Numbered from the stretch's first letter, positions 1 through 7,964 are shown. The stretch: DNA of 64,000 nucleotides from G963663615 sp963663615 (GCA_963663615.1 OY760517.1:2542001-2606000), one strand, 5' to 3'. The notes: generated by a model not told the origin, from the sequence alone. Made by a program: numbers and translations.

Positions 1-1
1 T

Positions 2-1027
2 TACAATAGCTGCCCATCAGTAATTAAATCAAACAATAATTCTACAATTTTTGTAAATGAAGCTTATGCCTGCAAAATATTAGATGACGAAGTTAGACAC
101 ATTAGTTCATCTGGTGGGGCTTTCAGTGCTATTGCAAAAAAGATTTTCGAACAGAATGGATTCGTTGCTGGCGTCGCATATTCAGATGACTTCAGGGAAG
201 CGAAACATTCTATGATTGATAGCTGGGACAGACTTGATAGTTTGAGGAGGTCCAAATTGCTTCAATCAAACAAAGGAAATATTTTTACTGAAGTAGAGAA
301 TAAACTTGAAAATGAAAATTCGGTGTTATTCACAGGCACACCTTGTGAAGTAACTGCACTAAAATCATACTTAGGGAAGGAGTATGATAACCTTGTAACT
401 TGTGATTTGGTTTGTGGTTGTGTTGCTTCACCAAAAGTTTATAACAAATACATTTCCTATCTTGAGAAAAAATATAACTCTAAAGTTTCCTTTGTTAATT
501 TCAAAGACAAAACAAATGGATGGCAAGGAAGACGTATTAATATTCAGTTTGAGAATCAGGAAATATACACAAACGAAACTTCTGACGACCCCTACATTGT
601 TTCATTCCATAGTAGATTCAATATTCGCCCTTCTTGTTTTAATTGCAAAAACAGACATCTGGATCGGAATAGCGATATTACATTGGGTGATTTTTGGGGC
701 ATAAAATTTTATAACTCGAGTCTTGACGATAATAAAGGTACATCCTTTGTAATGGTTAACTCAGAAAAAGGGAAAAAGTTAGTACAGTCATTAAGTGATA
801 CAATGGATATTAGGCATTTGGATATTGACATTAAAGCATATTCAAATAAATATAATTACTGCCTTATTAAGAGTCCAACTGGAGCCAAACAAACCAAACG
901 CGAAAACTTTTATAGGGATCTTGATATATTGGATTTTGATGAGTTGTTTGACGTTCACTTAAGAGATATTTGGCTAGAGAGAAAAAGAAGAAAAGAGGAA
1001 TACTTAAAAAAACTTGAACAAGAATAA
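2..1027 (+). CDS. F420 hydrogenase/dehydrogenase beta subunit-like protein (5' truncated by window)
   Basis: The reading frame is open from base 2, so the true start lies before the window; about 341 residues are visible. The first part contains SSGGAFSAIA followed by GFVAGVAYSDDF, typical of the N-terminal domain of the coenzyme F420 hydrogenase/dehydrogenase beta-subunit family. A later stretch (FTGTPCEVTAL, then PSCFNCKNRHLDRNSDITLGDFWG split over about 1 residue-turn per motif) gives the cysteines and DIT-GDFWG motif of the C-terminal domain, likely iron-sulfur binding. In Bacteroidota and relatives such proteins often sit in polysaccharide clusters beside pyruvyl transferases rather than working with F420; the downstream polysaccharide genes fit that, though they are on the other strand. 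The precise reaction cannot be told. Confidence 0.85.
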   Translation, partial: YNSCPSVIKSNNNSTIFVNEAYACKILDDEVRHISSSGGAFSAIAKKIFEQNGFVAGVAYSDDFREAKHSMIDSWDRLDSLRRSKLLQSNKGNIFTEVENKLENENSVLFTGTPCEVTALKSYLGKEYDNLVTCDLVCGCVASPKVYNKYISYLEKKYNSKVSFVNFKDKTNGWQGRRINIQFENQEIYTNETSDDPYIVSFHSRFNIRPSCFNCKNRHLDRNSDITLGDFWGIKFYNSSLDDNKGTSFVMVNSEKGKKLVQSLSDTMDIRHLDIDIKAYSNKYNYCLIKSPTGAKQTKRENFYRDLDILDFDELFDVHLRDIWLERKRRKEEYLKKLEQE

Positions 1028-1047
1028 GCAATATTTATTTTGTGGAT

Positions 1048-1082
1048 AACTCCGGCAATACGGTACAAGTTTCGCTGGAGTT
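1048..1082 (+). terminator. Hairpin after the F420-beta-like gene
   Basis: A 9-bp stem (AACTCCGGC with GCTGGAGTT, one G-T pair) starts 21 bases after the stop and is followed by a C/T-rich stretch ending in TTTTTT. It is a plausible rho-independent terminator for the preceding gene. Confidence 0.55.
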
Positions 1083-1172
1083 ACATCCTCTTCTCTTTTT
1101 TATAATATAATTCTAGATGTTTTCTCTTGATTTATTATATAATTAACATTACATTTAGCATCTATTTTTTAA

Positions 1173-1246
1173 GGGCTCATAGCTCAGCTGGTTAGAGCAT
1201 CTGACTCATAATCAGAGGGTCCGGGGTTCGAGTCCCTGTGAGCCCA
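1173..1246 (+). tRNA. tRNA with CAT anticodon (Met or lysidine-type Ile2)
   Basis: A full 74-base cloverleaf is visible. The acceptor stem GGGCTCA pairs perfectly with TGAGCCC; the D-stem is GCTC/GAGC, the anticodon stem TCTGA/TCAGA with loop CTCATAA (anticodon CAT), and the T-arm CGGGG-TTCGAGT-CCCTG has one G-U pair. The discriminator is A and only CC of the CCA end is encoded, so CCA is probably added by nucleotidyltransferase. A CAT anticodon can belong to elongator Met, initiator Met or Ile2. Three G-C pairs at the base of the anticodon stem are absent, which argues against the initiator. Telling Met from Ile2 needs identity-element comparison. Confidence 0.95.
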
Positions 1247-1313
1247 CCCTCTCTTAGCCTTGTAAGGTTTTCTTGCAAGGCTTTTTTATTTTAAACAACA
1301 CATCTGTTTGAGT
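1215..1313 (+). repeat. Direct repeat, copy 1 (3' half of tRNA plus terminator)
   Basis: These 99 bases recur without mismatch at 1420-1518, an offset of 205 bases. The unit runs from the variable region of the intact tRNA through its T-arm, acceptor 3' strand and terminator to a short AT-rich tail. It marks a tandem duplication of the tRNA transcription unit. Confidence 0.95.
1256..1288 (+). terminator. Rho-independent terminator of the tRNA
   Basis: An 11-bp stem (AGCCTTGTAAG with CTTGCAAGGCT, one T-G wobble) with loop GTTTT is followed directly by a run of T. It starts 9 bases after the tRNA discriminator base. Confidence 0.9.
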
Positions 1314-1378
1314 GATTTCGTCTGTACCACTCTACCAATACTTACAATTAATAATGGATAATTCCACGCTTTTCATTT

Positions 1379-1451
1379 TTCATAGCTCTGCGGTTGGAGC
1401 ACCCCGAGTTATAACTCGGGAGGGTCCGGGGTTCGAGTCCCTGTGAGCCCA
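1379..1451 (+). pseudogene. Decayed second copy of the tRNA
   Basis: From the variable region onward this is identical to the intact tRNA (1420-1451), but the 5' half is degenerate. The acceptor 5' strand is T-rich and can pair with TGAGCCC only through TCA. The D-arm is shortened (GCTCTGCGGTTGGAGC). The anticodon arm is replaced by an 18-base perfect palindrome at 1403-1420 with no normal 7-base anticodon loop. It cannot make a standard tRNA, so I call it a tRNA pseudogene left by tandem duplication. Confidence 0.8.
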
Positions 1452-1518
1452 CCCTCTCTTAGCCTTGTAAGGTTTTCTTGCAAGGCTTTTTTATTTTAAA
1501 CAACACATCTGTTTGAGT
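1420..1518 (+). repeat. Direct repeat, copy 2 (3' half of tRNA plus terminator)
   Basis: Exact 99-base copy of 1215-1313. Upstream of it the two copies have diverged strongly; downstream the similarity ends abruptly at 1519. Confidence 0.95.
1461..1492 (+). terminator. Duplicated tRNA terminator
   Basis: Identical hairpin and T-tract to the terminator at 1256-1288, carried in the second repeat copy. Confidence 0.85.
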
Positions 1519-1577
1519 AGTTGTGTTTTAACTCTTTTCCAATGCTTTCTATAATTCCACTCTTATCACTATTATTT

Positions 1578-1600
1578 GCTTTGCGGTTGGAGCACCCGAG
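1578..1600 (+). repeat. Fragment of a third tRNA-derived copy
   Basis: The segment GCTTTGCGGTTGGAGCACCC matches the D-arm region of the decayed copy at 1385-1404 except for one base, but lacks everything 3' of it. It lies 193 bases after its counterpart, so at least three units once existed here. The rest of 1519-1699 shows no gene. Confidence 0.7.
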
Positions 1601-1699
1601 CATTGGAGGTTCTTAGGTATGAGTAAATCAAGAGTTGAAATATGGGAATGGCAAGTATGCAAGATTTTCTATTATTTAATTCTGTTATCGCAGCAACTA

Positions 1700-2419
1700 T
1701 TATAGAGCTTTATCAATAAAAAGACCAATGCCAAGCACAACAATTGTAAAAGTAATTATTCCAAGCAGGTAGCTAACGAGTCCTTTAAGAAAGCTTGTAA
1801 ATTTCTTTTTGTTAAAAAACTGACCAATAGCCCAGGAAGAATAAAAGAATCCTAAAATGGCACCAAACTGTAACAACGATAACCCGGTAATACTTTCCAA
1901 AACTCCAAAAACTGTGTAAATTAGCATCATAACGCCCATTATAAAACATAACAGAATAATTATTTCAAAATAATTATAGTCATATTTTCTAAAAAGTAAC
2001 TTTATCCATAAAGCAATAAAAAACGCCATAATTACGTTGGAATAACCATAATTATCAGAAACCCACATAAATAGCTGACTAACAACCAGCTGCTTCTCTT
2101 CATCGAAACTGTAATTCATATAACCATCATGAAAACCAGCAAAACCTTGAACAAGACTATAAACCAAAGAACTAAGCAACAAAAACAGTATTGGCTTTAC
2201 AAGTCTGTTCCTATCCTCATGAATAAAATGCTGTATGCTCATACCTGGTCTAATTAACAACTCGCGAATAGTAAATAGAATACCCTTATCAAAATTTAGA
2301 ACACTACTAATTTCACTAAAAACATACTTTCCATCAATCCTTCTTTGTTCTTCAGGGAAGCCACAATTATGGCAAAAACTGCCAACCAGTTCGGTACTGC
2401 ACTTTTTACATACTTTCAT
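1700..2419 (-). CDS. DUF3667-type zinc-ribbon membrane protein
   Basis: 239 residues. The N-terminus has a zinc ribbon, C4-x2-C7 and C16-x2-C19 (CKKCSTE and CHNCG). About five hydrophobic segments follow at residues 75-92, 128-142, 153-173, 184-200 and 213-235, so the ribbon probably faces the cytoplasm on a multi-pass inner-membrane protein. This order (ribbon, short amphipathic stretch with RPG, then membrane segments) matches DUF3667 proteins common in Bacteroidota and relatives. Their function is unknown. It lies downstream of the polysaccharide block on the same strand, separated from it by a hairpin, and is probably a separate unit. Confidence 0.8.
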   Translation of the reverse strand: MKVCKKCSTELVGSFCHNCGFPEEQRRIDGKYVFSEISSVLNFDKGILFTIRELLIRPGMSIQHFIHEDRNRLVKPILFLLLSSLVYSLVQGFAGFHDGYMNYSFDEEKQLVVSQLFMWVSDNYGYSNVIMAFFIALWIKLLFRKYDYNYFEIIILLCFIMGVMMLIYTVFGVLESITGLSLLQFGAILGFFYSSWAIGQFFNKKKFTSFLKGLVSYLLGIITFTIVVLGIGLFIDKAL

Positions 2420-2476
2420 TTTTGTTCAATCTTTCGTTATAAAGCTCAGGTTAAAATATGCCTTGATGATATTAAA

Positions 2477-2498
2477 CAGCCCCAGAACCTTGGGGCTG
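2477..2498 (-). terminator. Hairpin downstream of wecB
   Basis: An 8-bp perfect stem (CAGCCCCA with TGGGGCTG) with a 6-base loop, followed on the minus strand by TTTAAT. It lies 24 bases past the epimerase stop and probably ends that transcript before the DUF3667 gene. Confidence 0.6.
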
Positions 2499-2521
2499 CA
2501 ATACAAATTTATTTAGCTTGT

Positions 2522-3613
2522 TTATACTTTTTCAACAAGTATTTTTACTATTCTTTCCGCAGCTTCACCATCCCATAACTCGGGAACCTTACCTTCCTTA
2601 ATATTTCCATCAAGAGTATCGAGAGCAACTTCAAGAGCTTTGTCAAGATTGCTGCCTAACAGGTGATTGGTACCAATCTCAACAGTAACTGGTCGTTCTG
2701 TAGTATCTCGCAATGTAACACATTGTATTCCCAGGAATGTAGCTTCTTCCTGAATACCACCACTATCCGTAAGTATTAATTCTGAATTTGATGTTAAAGC
2801 AAGGAAATCAATATACCCCAGAGGTTCGGTTAAAACCACTTTACTGGATAGTTTTTCAAGAAGGTTATATTTTTCCATATTATTCTTTGTTCTCGGATGT
2901 ATCGGGAATATAATCTGACGTTTTTCAGCAACAACATTAAGTAAGTTTATTAACCTTACAAGTTGCTCTTCATGATCAACATTACTTGGTCTGTGCAAGG
3001 TTACAGTTACATAATGCCCTTTATTAATGCCATACTTTTCGAATACATCAGAATTACCTGCTTTTTCAAGATAGTAAACAAGACTGTCAATCATAACATT
3101 ACCGGTAAAAAATATTTTGTCGTTGCTAACACCTTCACTATGCAAGTTTTTTAATCCACTTGGCTCGGTAACAAAAAGGTAATCGGAAATTCTGTCGGTA
3201 AGCACCCGGTTAACTTCTTCAGGCATTTTCATATCCCCACTACGTAAACCAGCCTCAACATGAATTACCTTAATATGCAGTTTGGCAGCAGTAAGGCTAC
3301 ATGCAATAGTTGAATTAACATCCCCAACTACAAGAATATAATCAGGTTTTTCTTCAAGGCAAATCTTTTCAAATTCAATCATTATTTTGCCAGTTTGCTC
3401 AGCATGGCTACCACCGCCAATCCCCAAGTAGTAGTCAGGTTTTGGCAGTTCAAGATCATCAAAAAATACTTTCGACATTTTTTCATCGTAGTGTTGCCCG
3501 GTATGGCAAATCAAGTTTACTGCTCGTCCCTTATACTTTTGGAATGCTCTGTGTATTGGTGCTATTTTCATGAAATTAGGACGTGCACCAACAACTGAAA
3601 TAAATTTTTTCAT
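2522..3613 (-). CDS. wecB: Non-hydrolysing UDP-N-acetylglucosamine 2-epimerase
   Basis: 363 residues, normal length for the family. Motifs include GARPNFMKIAP at the N-terminus, TGQHYDEKMS, HVEAGLRSGD and the C-terminal LTDSGGIQEEA region with LRDTTERPVT, all typical of WecB/WbpI-type epimerases that interconvert UDP-GlcNAc and UDP-ManNAc (or their 3-acetamido uronic acid forms) in the cytoplasm. It is the last gene of a minus-strand polysaccharide cluster with a sugar transferase, DegT aminotransferase and UDP-HexNAc dehydrogenase. With that dehydrogenase it could supply UDP-ManNAcA; with the aminotransferase it could act as WbpI. Sequence alone does not decide between these. Confidence 0.93.
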   Translation of the reverse strand: MKKFISVVGARPNFMKIAPIHRAFQKYKGRAVNLICHTGQHYDEKMSKVFFDDLELPKPDYYLGIGGGSHAEQTGKIMIEFEKICLEEKPDYILVVGDVNSTIACSLTAAKLHIKVIHVEAGLRSGDMKMPEEVNRVLTDRISDYLFVTEPSGLKNLHSEGVSNDKIFFTGNVMIDSLVYYLEKAGNSDVFEKYGINKGHYVTVTLHRPSNVDHEEQLVRLINLLNVVAEKRQIIFPIHPRTKNNMEKYNLLEKLSSKVVLTEPLGYIDFLALTSNSELILTDSGGIQEEATFLGIQCVTLRDTTERPVTVEIGTNHLLGSNLDKALEVALDTLDGNIKEGKVPELWDGEAAERIVKILVEKV

Positions 3614-3710
3614 AACTAAATCTGCTATATTCTAAATAAAATCTTATTCTTTGAGATATAAAAGTAAGTATATATTTTGAAAGCCCAAACTTTTTGAAAT
3701 AATTTTGCCC

Positions 3711-4823
3711 TTAATATTTGCCAGTTTCATGTTTATAAACATTACCCAGAACAATTCTGGAGAACGCCTTAAAAAAATACTTTACATCTGTTCTGAACGG
3801 ATGTTTAAAATATTCCTCGAGATACCTTCTCTCCGAATTAAACAAATCTGGTAAGGAGTTAGGCATTTCATTAAAAAATGGAGGTACCAAACCTGGTTTA
3901 ACCTTTGTTCTTAACTCCTTCAAATCCTTTGGGTATAAGCCAAAATATTGTTTTGAAAGAGGTTGTACACCAACCAGCTTTACATCACCCTTTACCCAGT
4001 TTAATAAAACTGGCAATCTATCGATCTTAAATTTACGCAAAAAGCGACCGGTAGTAGTAATTCTGAAATCATTTTCAAATTTACCATTATCCTTTAAATT
4101 GTATTTTTTATACATGTATTCTGTTAAAAATTCGGAATATGGGTACATTGTACGAAATTTAAATATCTCAAAAGTTTTACCATCCTTGCCAACTTTTTTA
4201 ACTTTATAGAAAAATCCATACTTTTTATTACGGATCACATTCGCATTTCTAATCTTTTTTACAACAAAATAAAGTCTTCCGTCAATAACCCTGTCATCAA
4301 TAATATCAAAACCCGAAAGTAACAATTTTCCCAGTATTTCTGATTTGCTATATATTGAATATTCCCCTTTTGTAAAAAAGTAATATAAACGTTTAGTAAA
4401 ATACCATTTGGGTAATATCGCATTAAAAAAATGGTCGAAAACACTTATCGGATAAGAAATTATTCCTAAAAATTTTCCAAGTATTTTAGCTCTTCTTTGT
4501 GTGCAAGTTTCCATTTTACCAATAAACAAACCACCATAAGGCAAATGCTGATTTATTGCTTTAAGGAAAATATTTGGAGAGAGAACAAAATTCATATCTT
4601 TGATATTTATAATATTTGTAACATACGCATCGAGGTTTTCGATATTAAATTTTGTAGGGGCTTCCAGAACCTCAGTTTCCGGTTCTTCAAGATTAACATA
4701 AAGTGAGATATAGTTGTACACCTCATTTCCCAATTCTTTTCTTAGTGGAGCACCTAAATGAATTGGCAGTACCGGAGCATTTTTTCTATTATTCGCAGAA
4801 TCGTGTTTTCCGTTATTTTTCAT
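3711..4823 (-). CDS. Sugar transferase family protein with methyltransferase-like N-terminal region and altered catalytic dyad
   Basis: 370 residues in two parts. Residues ~60-195 look like the second half of a class I methyltransferase fold (HLPYGGLFIGKMET, then SKSEILGKLLLSGFDIIDD) but no SAM-binding glycine motif is visible. Residues ~200-340 match the bacterial sugar transferase domain that loads the first phospho-sugar onto undecaprenyl phosphate: KVKKVGKDGKTFEIFKFRTM, GRFLRK, LLNWVKGDVKLVG. The usual DELP motif reads IDRLPV, so the Glu of the catalytic Asp-Glu dyad is Arg, and the usual GPRP reads GVQP. There is no hydrophobic N-terminal anchor. The family call is firm; phosphoglycosyl transferase activity is in doubt. 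Confidence 0.8.
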   Translation of the reverse strand: MKNNGKHDSANNRKNAPVLPIHLGAPLRKELGNEVYNYISLYVNLEEPETEVLEAPTKFNIENLDAYVTNIINIKDMNFVLSPNIFLKAINQHLPYGGLFIGKMETCTQRRAKILGKFLGIISYPISVFDHFFNAILPKWYFTKRLYYFFTKGEYSIYSKSEILGKLLLSGFDIIDDRVIDGRLYFVVKKIRNANVIRNKKYGFFYKVKKVGKDGKTFEIFKFRTMYPYSEFLTEYMYKKYNLKDNGKFENDFRITTTGRFLRKFKIDRLPVLLNWVKGDVKLVGVQPLSKQYFGLYPKDLKELRTKVKPGLVPPFFNEMPNSLPDLFNSERRYLEEYFKHPFRTDVKYFFKAFSRIVLGNVYKHETGKY

Positions 4824-4956
4824 ATCACACCATATTTTTCTGCAATTTAATAATTCTCCCTAATGTTAAAAATGACTCCAAGCACCGAGCCCCCTCCACT
4901 TGATATACTTCACAATACATACCAAAGTGAATGGGGTAAGTTCGGTGATAAATACA

Positions 4957-6123
4957 CTAACCTTTTATAAATCTGCTAATTGTTTCAACTACGTATTCAA
5001 TCTGTTCGGTTGTTAAATCAGGGTAAATTGGTAATGCCAGAGTTTCTTCAGCGGCTACATTCGAATTTGGATAATCTTCATCCTTGCAACCAAGATATCC
5101 GAAACATTCTTGTCGGTGAAATGGTACCGGATAGTAAACATCACAACCAACTGAGTTTTCTATCAGGAATTTTTTAAGCTCATCTCTCTGCTTTGTTCTA
5201 ATTATATATTGGTTATAAATATGGAAATTGGTAACTCCGGAGTTTTCGTAAACTGCTTTAGGAAGCAAAACTTTATTTGTTTCATCATATTCGGTTAAGC
5301 CGTTAGCAGTAGCGATACCAGCGTCTCTAAAAAGCCTATTATATAATGCAGCATTTTCTCTTCTTTTTTCAGACCAGTTATCAAGATGAGGAAGCTTAAC
5401 TTCAAGAACTGCTGCCTGTATTGCATCAATTCTAAAGTTGCCACCTATCATAGGATGATAATATTTTGGTTGCATACCATGTACACGCATAATTTTAATT
5501 TTTTCACCAAGTTCCTCATCCATGGTAACTATCATACCGGCGTCACCGTACCCACCAAGGTTTTTACTTGGAAAATAAGAATAGCAACCAATATCACCAA
5601 TGGTTCCTACCTTTTTACCATCCTTGTATTCAACACCAATAGCTTGTGCACCATCTTCAACTACATAAATATTGTGTGCCTTTGCTATCTCAACAATTTT
5701 ATCCATATCTGCACTCTGACCATACAGATGCACTGGAATTACCGCTTTGGTTTTATTTGTAATCTTTTTCTCAAAATCCTCGGGAATCATATTATATGTT
5801 ACAGGGTCAACATCTGTAAACACCGGTACGGCATTCAACCTTGCAACAACACCTGCAGTTGCAAAAAAGGAATACGTTGGTACAATTACCTCGTCACCCG
5901 GTTTAATATCAAGAGCCATCAATGCAAGCAACAATGCATCCGTGCCCGAAGAAACCCCAATTGCTCTGTTTGCCTTTAAATATTCGGCAGTTTTATTTTC
6001 GAATGATTCAACTTGCGGACCCAAAATAAAATACTGCGATTCGGCAACTTTTAGTACTGCCTCATCCAGTTCTTTTTTTAATGTATGATATTGGGGTTTA
6101 AGATCTAATAATGGTACTTTCAT
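4957..6123 (-). CDS. DegT/DnrJ/EryC1/StrS family PLP aminotransferase (WbpE/PorR-like)
   Basis: 388 residues from the ATG at 6123; a TTG four codons upstream is possible but has no better ribosome site. The start reads MKVPLLDLKPQYHTL, standard for the family. SSGTDALLLAL binds the cofactor phosphate, VVEDGAQAIG holds the PLP-contacting Asp, and SYFPSKNLGGYGDAG holds the Schiff-base lysine (K187). Such enzymes transaminate nucleotide-linked keto-sugars. Beside a UDP-HexNAc dehydrogenase, the best match in role is WbpE (3-amino-UDP-GlcNAcA formation), called PorR in Porphyromonas where it helps make the T9SS anchoring sugar. Partner WbpB and WbpD genes are not in the window, so the substrate is inferred. 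Confidence 0.9.
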   Translation of the reverse strand: MKVPLLDLKPQYHTLKKELDEAVLKVAESQYFILGPQVESFENKTAEYLKANRAIGVSSGTDALLLALMALDIKPGDEVIVPTYSFFATAGVVARLNAVPVFTDVDPVTYNMIPEDFEKKITNKTKAVIPVHLYGQSADMDKIVEIAKAHNIYVVEDGAQAIGVEYKDGKKVGTIGDIGCYSYFPSKNLGGYGDAGMIVTMDEELGEKIKIMRVHGMQPKYYHPMIGGNFRIDAIQAAVLEVKLPHLDNWSEKRRENAALYNRLFRDAGIATANGLTEYDETNKVLLPKAVYENSGVTNFHIYNQYIIRTKQRDELKKFLIENSVGCDVYYPVPFHRQECFGYLGCKDEDYPNSNVAAEETLALPIYPDLTTEQIEYVVETISRFIKG

Positions 6124-6447
6124 TTTACACACCAAACTTTTTCAAAATAATTATAACTGTTAGTAAAGCTATAAATATTCAGTTTAAAATTGCTCAAAGT
6201 TATTAAAGCCACCCTTGGGTAGCAGAGATTAATATCACATCACACGAGTAACACCATAATGGTAACTCGTAAAACTCTCAAAACTGTAACATTACAAAAA
6301 TATAAATTAATTTGACATATTATTATAATTATGTCTAGAATCTAATGCTTCAGAGTAAAATACTTTTATAAAAAGGGTTCAATATAAGAAATTTTTTTAA
6401 GGGGAAGGAAAAACACCGGCACAACAAAAAGTTATGCCGGTTAAAAT
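6124..6447. other. Intergenic region between the aminotransferase and the dehydrogenase
   Basis: No supportable gene. It contains an imperfect hairpin near 6247-6271 (CGAGT and ACTCG arms around ACCAT/ATGGT) and, at its end, the terminator of the dehydrogenase. The aminotransferase gene therefore probably has its own promoter here, although no convincing box could be picked out. Confidence 0.5.
6415..6441 (-). terminator. Terminator after the UDP-HexNAc dehydrogenase gene
   Basis: A 7-bp stem (ACCGGCA with TGCCGGT) lies just past the stop and is followed on the minus strand by GTTTTTCC. Confidence 0.7.
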
Positions 6448-7785
6448 TTATGCTTTTACTACTTTATTACTATATATACCATGATTAATAAACGCATTTC
6501 TTGAATCCACAACCATCTTGGCGTGTTTTTCAATAAACTCGTAATCAAAGTCATCATGATCCGTGCTCAACAGTAGAAAGTCATAGGCTGCAATGTTTTC
6601 AGCGGTAAGCTCTACAGATTCCATTTTGTATTTATACTTGCGAGTTTCAGGAAGTACAGGTACGTAAGGATCACTATAATCAACTTCTGCACCTTTTTTT
6701 CTAAGAATCTCAATAAGTTTAAGAGATGGTGATTCGCGCATATCATCAACGTTCTTTTTATACGCTGCACCAAGAATAAGAACTTTTGAACCATTTAATG
6801 ATTTCTTCTGCTCGTTTAGTGCTTCCTGTGATTTTTCTACAACATAGTATGGCTGATATGTATTAATTTCACCAGCCAGCTCAATAAATCTTGTATTGCT
6901 TTCGTATTCACGAGCTTTCCAGGTTAAGTAGAACGGATCAATTGGAATACAATGACCACCAAGTCCGGGACCCGGATAAAACGCATGGTAACCAAATGGT
7001 TTTGTTTTGGCAGCATTAATTACTTCCCATACATCAATATCCATTTTTTCGAATACCATCTTAAGCTCATTAACAAGAGCAATATTTATTGAACGGTAAA
7101 TGTTTTCAAGAAGTTTTGTAGCTTCTGCTGCTTTGGTTGAACTAACCGGTATTGTTTTTTCAATAACTTGCATGTATAGTTCATTCGAAACTTTTTTACA
7201 TTCTTCAGTTACACCGCCAACAACTTTTGGTATTGTTGAAGTTGTAAAGTTCGGATTATTTGGATCTTCCCTTTCCGGACTGTAAGCCAGATAAAAATCT
7301 TCACCAACTACAAATTCCTTGTCACTTACACCCTGCATTACCGGTGCTTTTTCAAATAATGGCTGTAACAATTCATCAGTTGTACCAGGGTAAGTTGTTG
7401 ATTCCAAAGTTACCAACTGTCCTTTACGCAAATATTTGGCAATAGTCTCTGCTGTACTAACTACATACGACATATCAGGTTCGCGGTTCTGGTTAAGCGG
7501 TGTTGGAACACAAATAATAATTGCTTCAACTTCCGGTAGTCTGGAAAAATCGGAAGTTGCTTCAAGAAGCTTATCATTTACAGCAGCGTTTATTGCATCA
7601 CCACTAATATGCTTGATATAACTCTTACCAGCATTAATATTATCAACTTTTCTGTTATCAAGATCAAAACCTAACACCTTAAATTTCTTTGAGCAAAACT
7701 CAAGTCCTAATGGCAAACCAACGTATCCAAGTCCTACTATACCAATTACGGCAGACTTATCGTGAATTTTTTCAAGAAAACCCAT
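6448..7785 (-). CDS. UDP-N-acetyl-D-glucosamine 6-dehydrogenase (WbpA/UgdA-type)
   Basis: 445 residues from the ATG at 7785, which has AGGA five bases upstream; an upstream TTG would add nine residues but is less likely. The Rossmann motif GIVGLGYVGLPLG opens the protein, PTPLNQNREPDMSYV follows, and the catalytic cysteine is in PGLGGHCIPIDPFYL. The C-terminal substrate domain has ILGAAYKKNVDDMRESPS. These features fit the UDP-GlcNAc or UDP-ManNAc dehydrogenase branch of the UDP-glucose/GDP-mannose dehydrogenase family, which oxidises C6 in two NAD-dependent steps. It is the first gene on this strand of the polysaccharide block. Confidence 0.92.
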   Translation of the reverse strand: MGFLEKIHDKSAVIGIVGLGYVGLPLGLEFCSKKFKVLGFDLDNRKVDNINAGKSYIKHISGDAINAAVNDKLLEATSDFSRLPEVEAIIICVPTPLNQNREPDMSYVVSTAETIAKYLRKGQLVTLESTTYPGTTDELLQPLFEKAPVMQGVSDKEFVVGEDFYLAYSPEREDPNNPNFTTSTIPKVVGGVTEECKKVSNELYMQVIEKTIPVSSTKAAEATKLLENIYRSINIALVNELKMVFEKMDIDVWEVINAAKTKPFGYHAFYPGPGLGGHCIPIDPFYLTWKAREYESNTRFIELAGEINTYQPYYVVEKSQEALNEQKKSLNGSKVLILGAAYKKNVDDMRESPSLKLIEILRKKGAEVDYSDPYVPVLPETRKYKYKMESVELTAENIAAYDFLLLSTDHDDFDYEFIEKHAKMVVDSRNAFINHGIYSNKVVKA

Positions 7786-7932
7786 ATTTATCCTGTTTTT
7801 TATAAATCGCAATTATTTAAGCTATCAACATAAAATAGTTTTATGCAAAAACTCAAAAAAAATAGAAAAGAATTAAACAAAAAATGCTTAATTCAGAATT
7901 TCTACTTTAAATAATATTAATAAAATTAGAAA

Positions 7933-7954
7933 TGGCGGAAAAAACATTCCACCA
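7933..7954 (-). terminator. Terminator after the alpha-glucan phosphorylase gene
   Basis: An 8-bp stem (TGGCGGAA with TTCCACCA, one wobble) lies 11 bases past the stop and is followed on the minus strand by TTTCTAATTTTATT. Confidence 0.6.
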
Positions 7955-7964
7955 AAAGTTTTTA

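Noticed and set aside
5386..5979. Plus-strand frame of 197 codons
   Set aside because: Antisense to the DegT aminotransferase, no motifs or ribosome site.
6247..6271. Imperfect hairpin in the aminotransferase-dehydrogenase spacer
   Set aside because: Its arms need a bulge, there is no T-tract and no gene end nearby, so no function is claimed.
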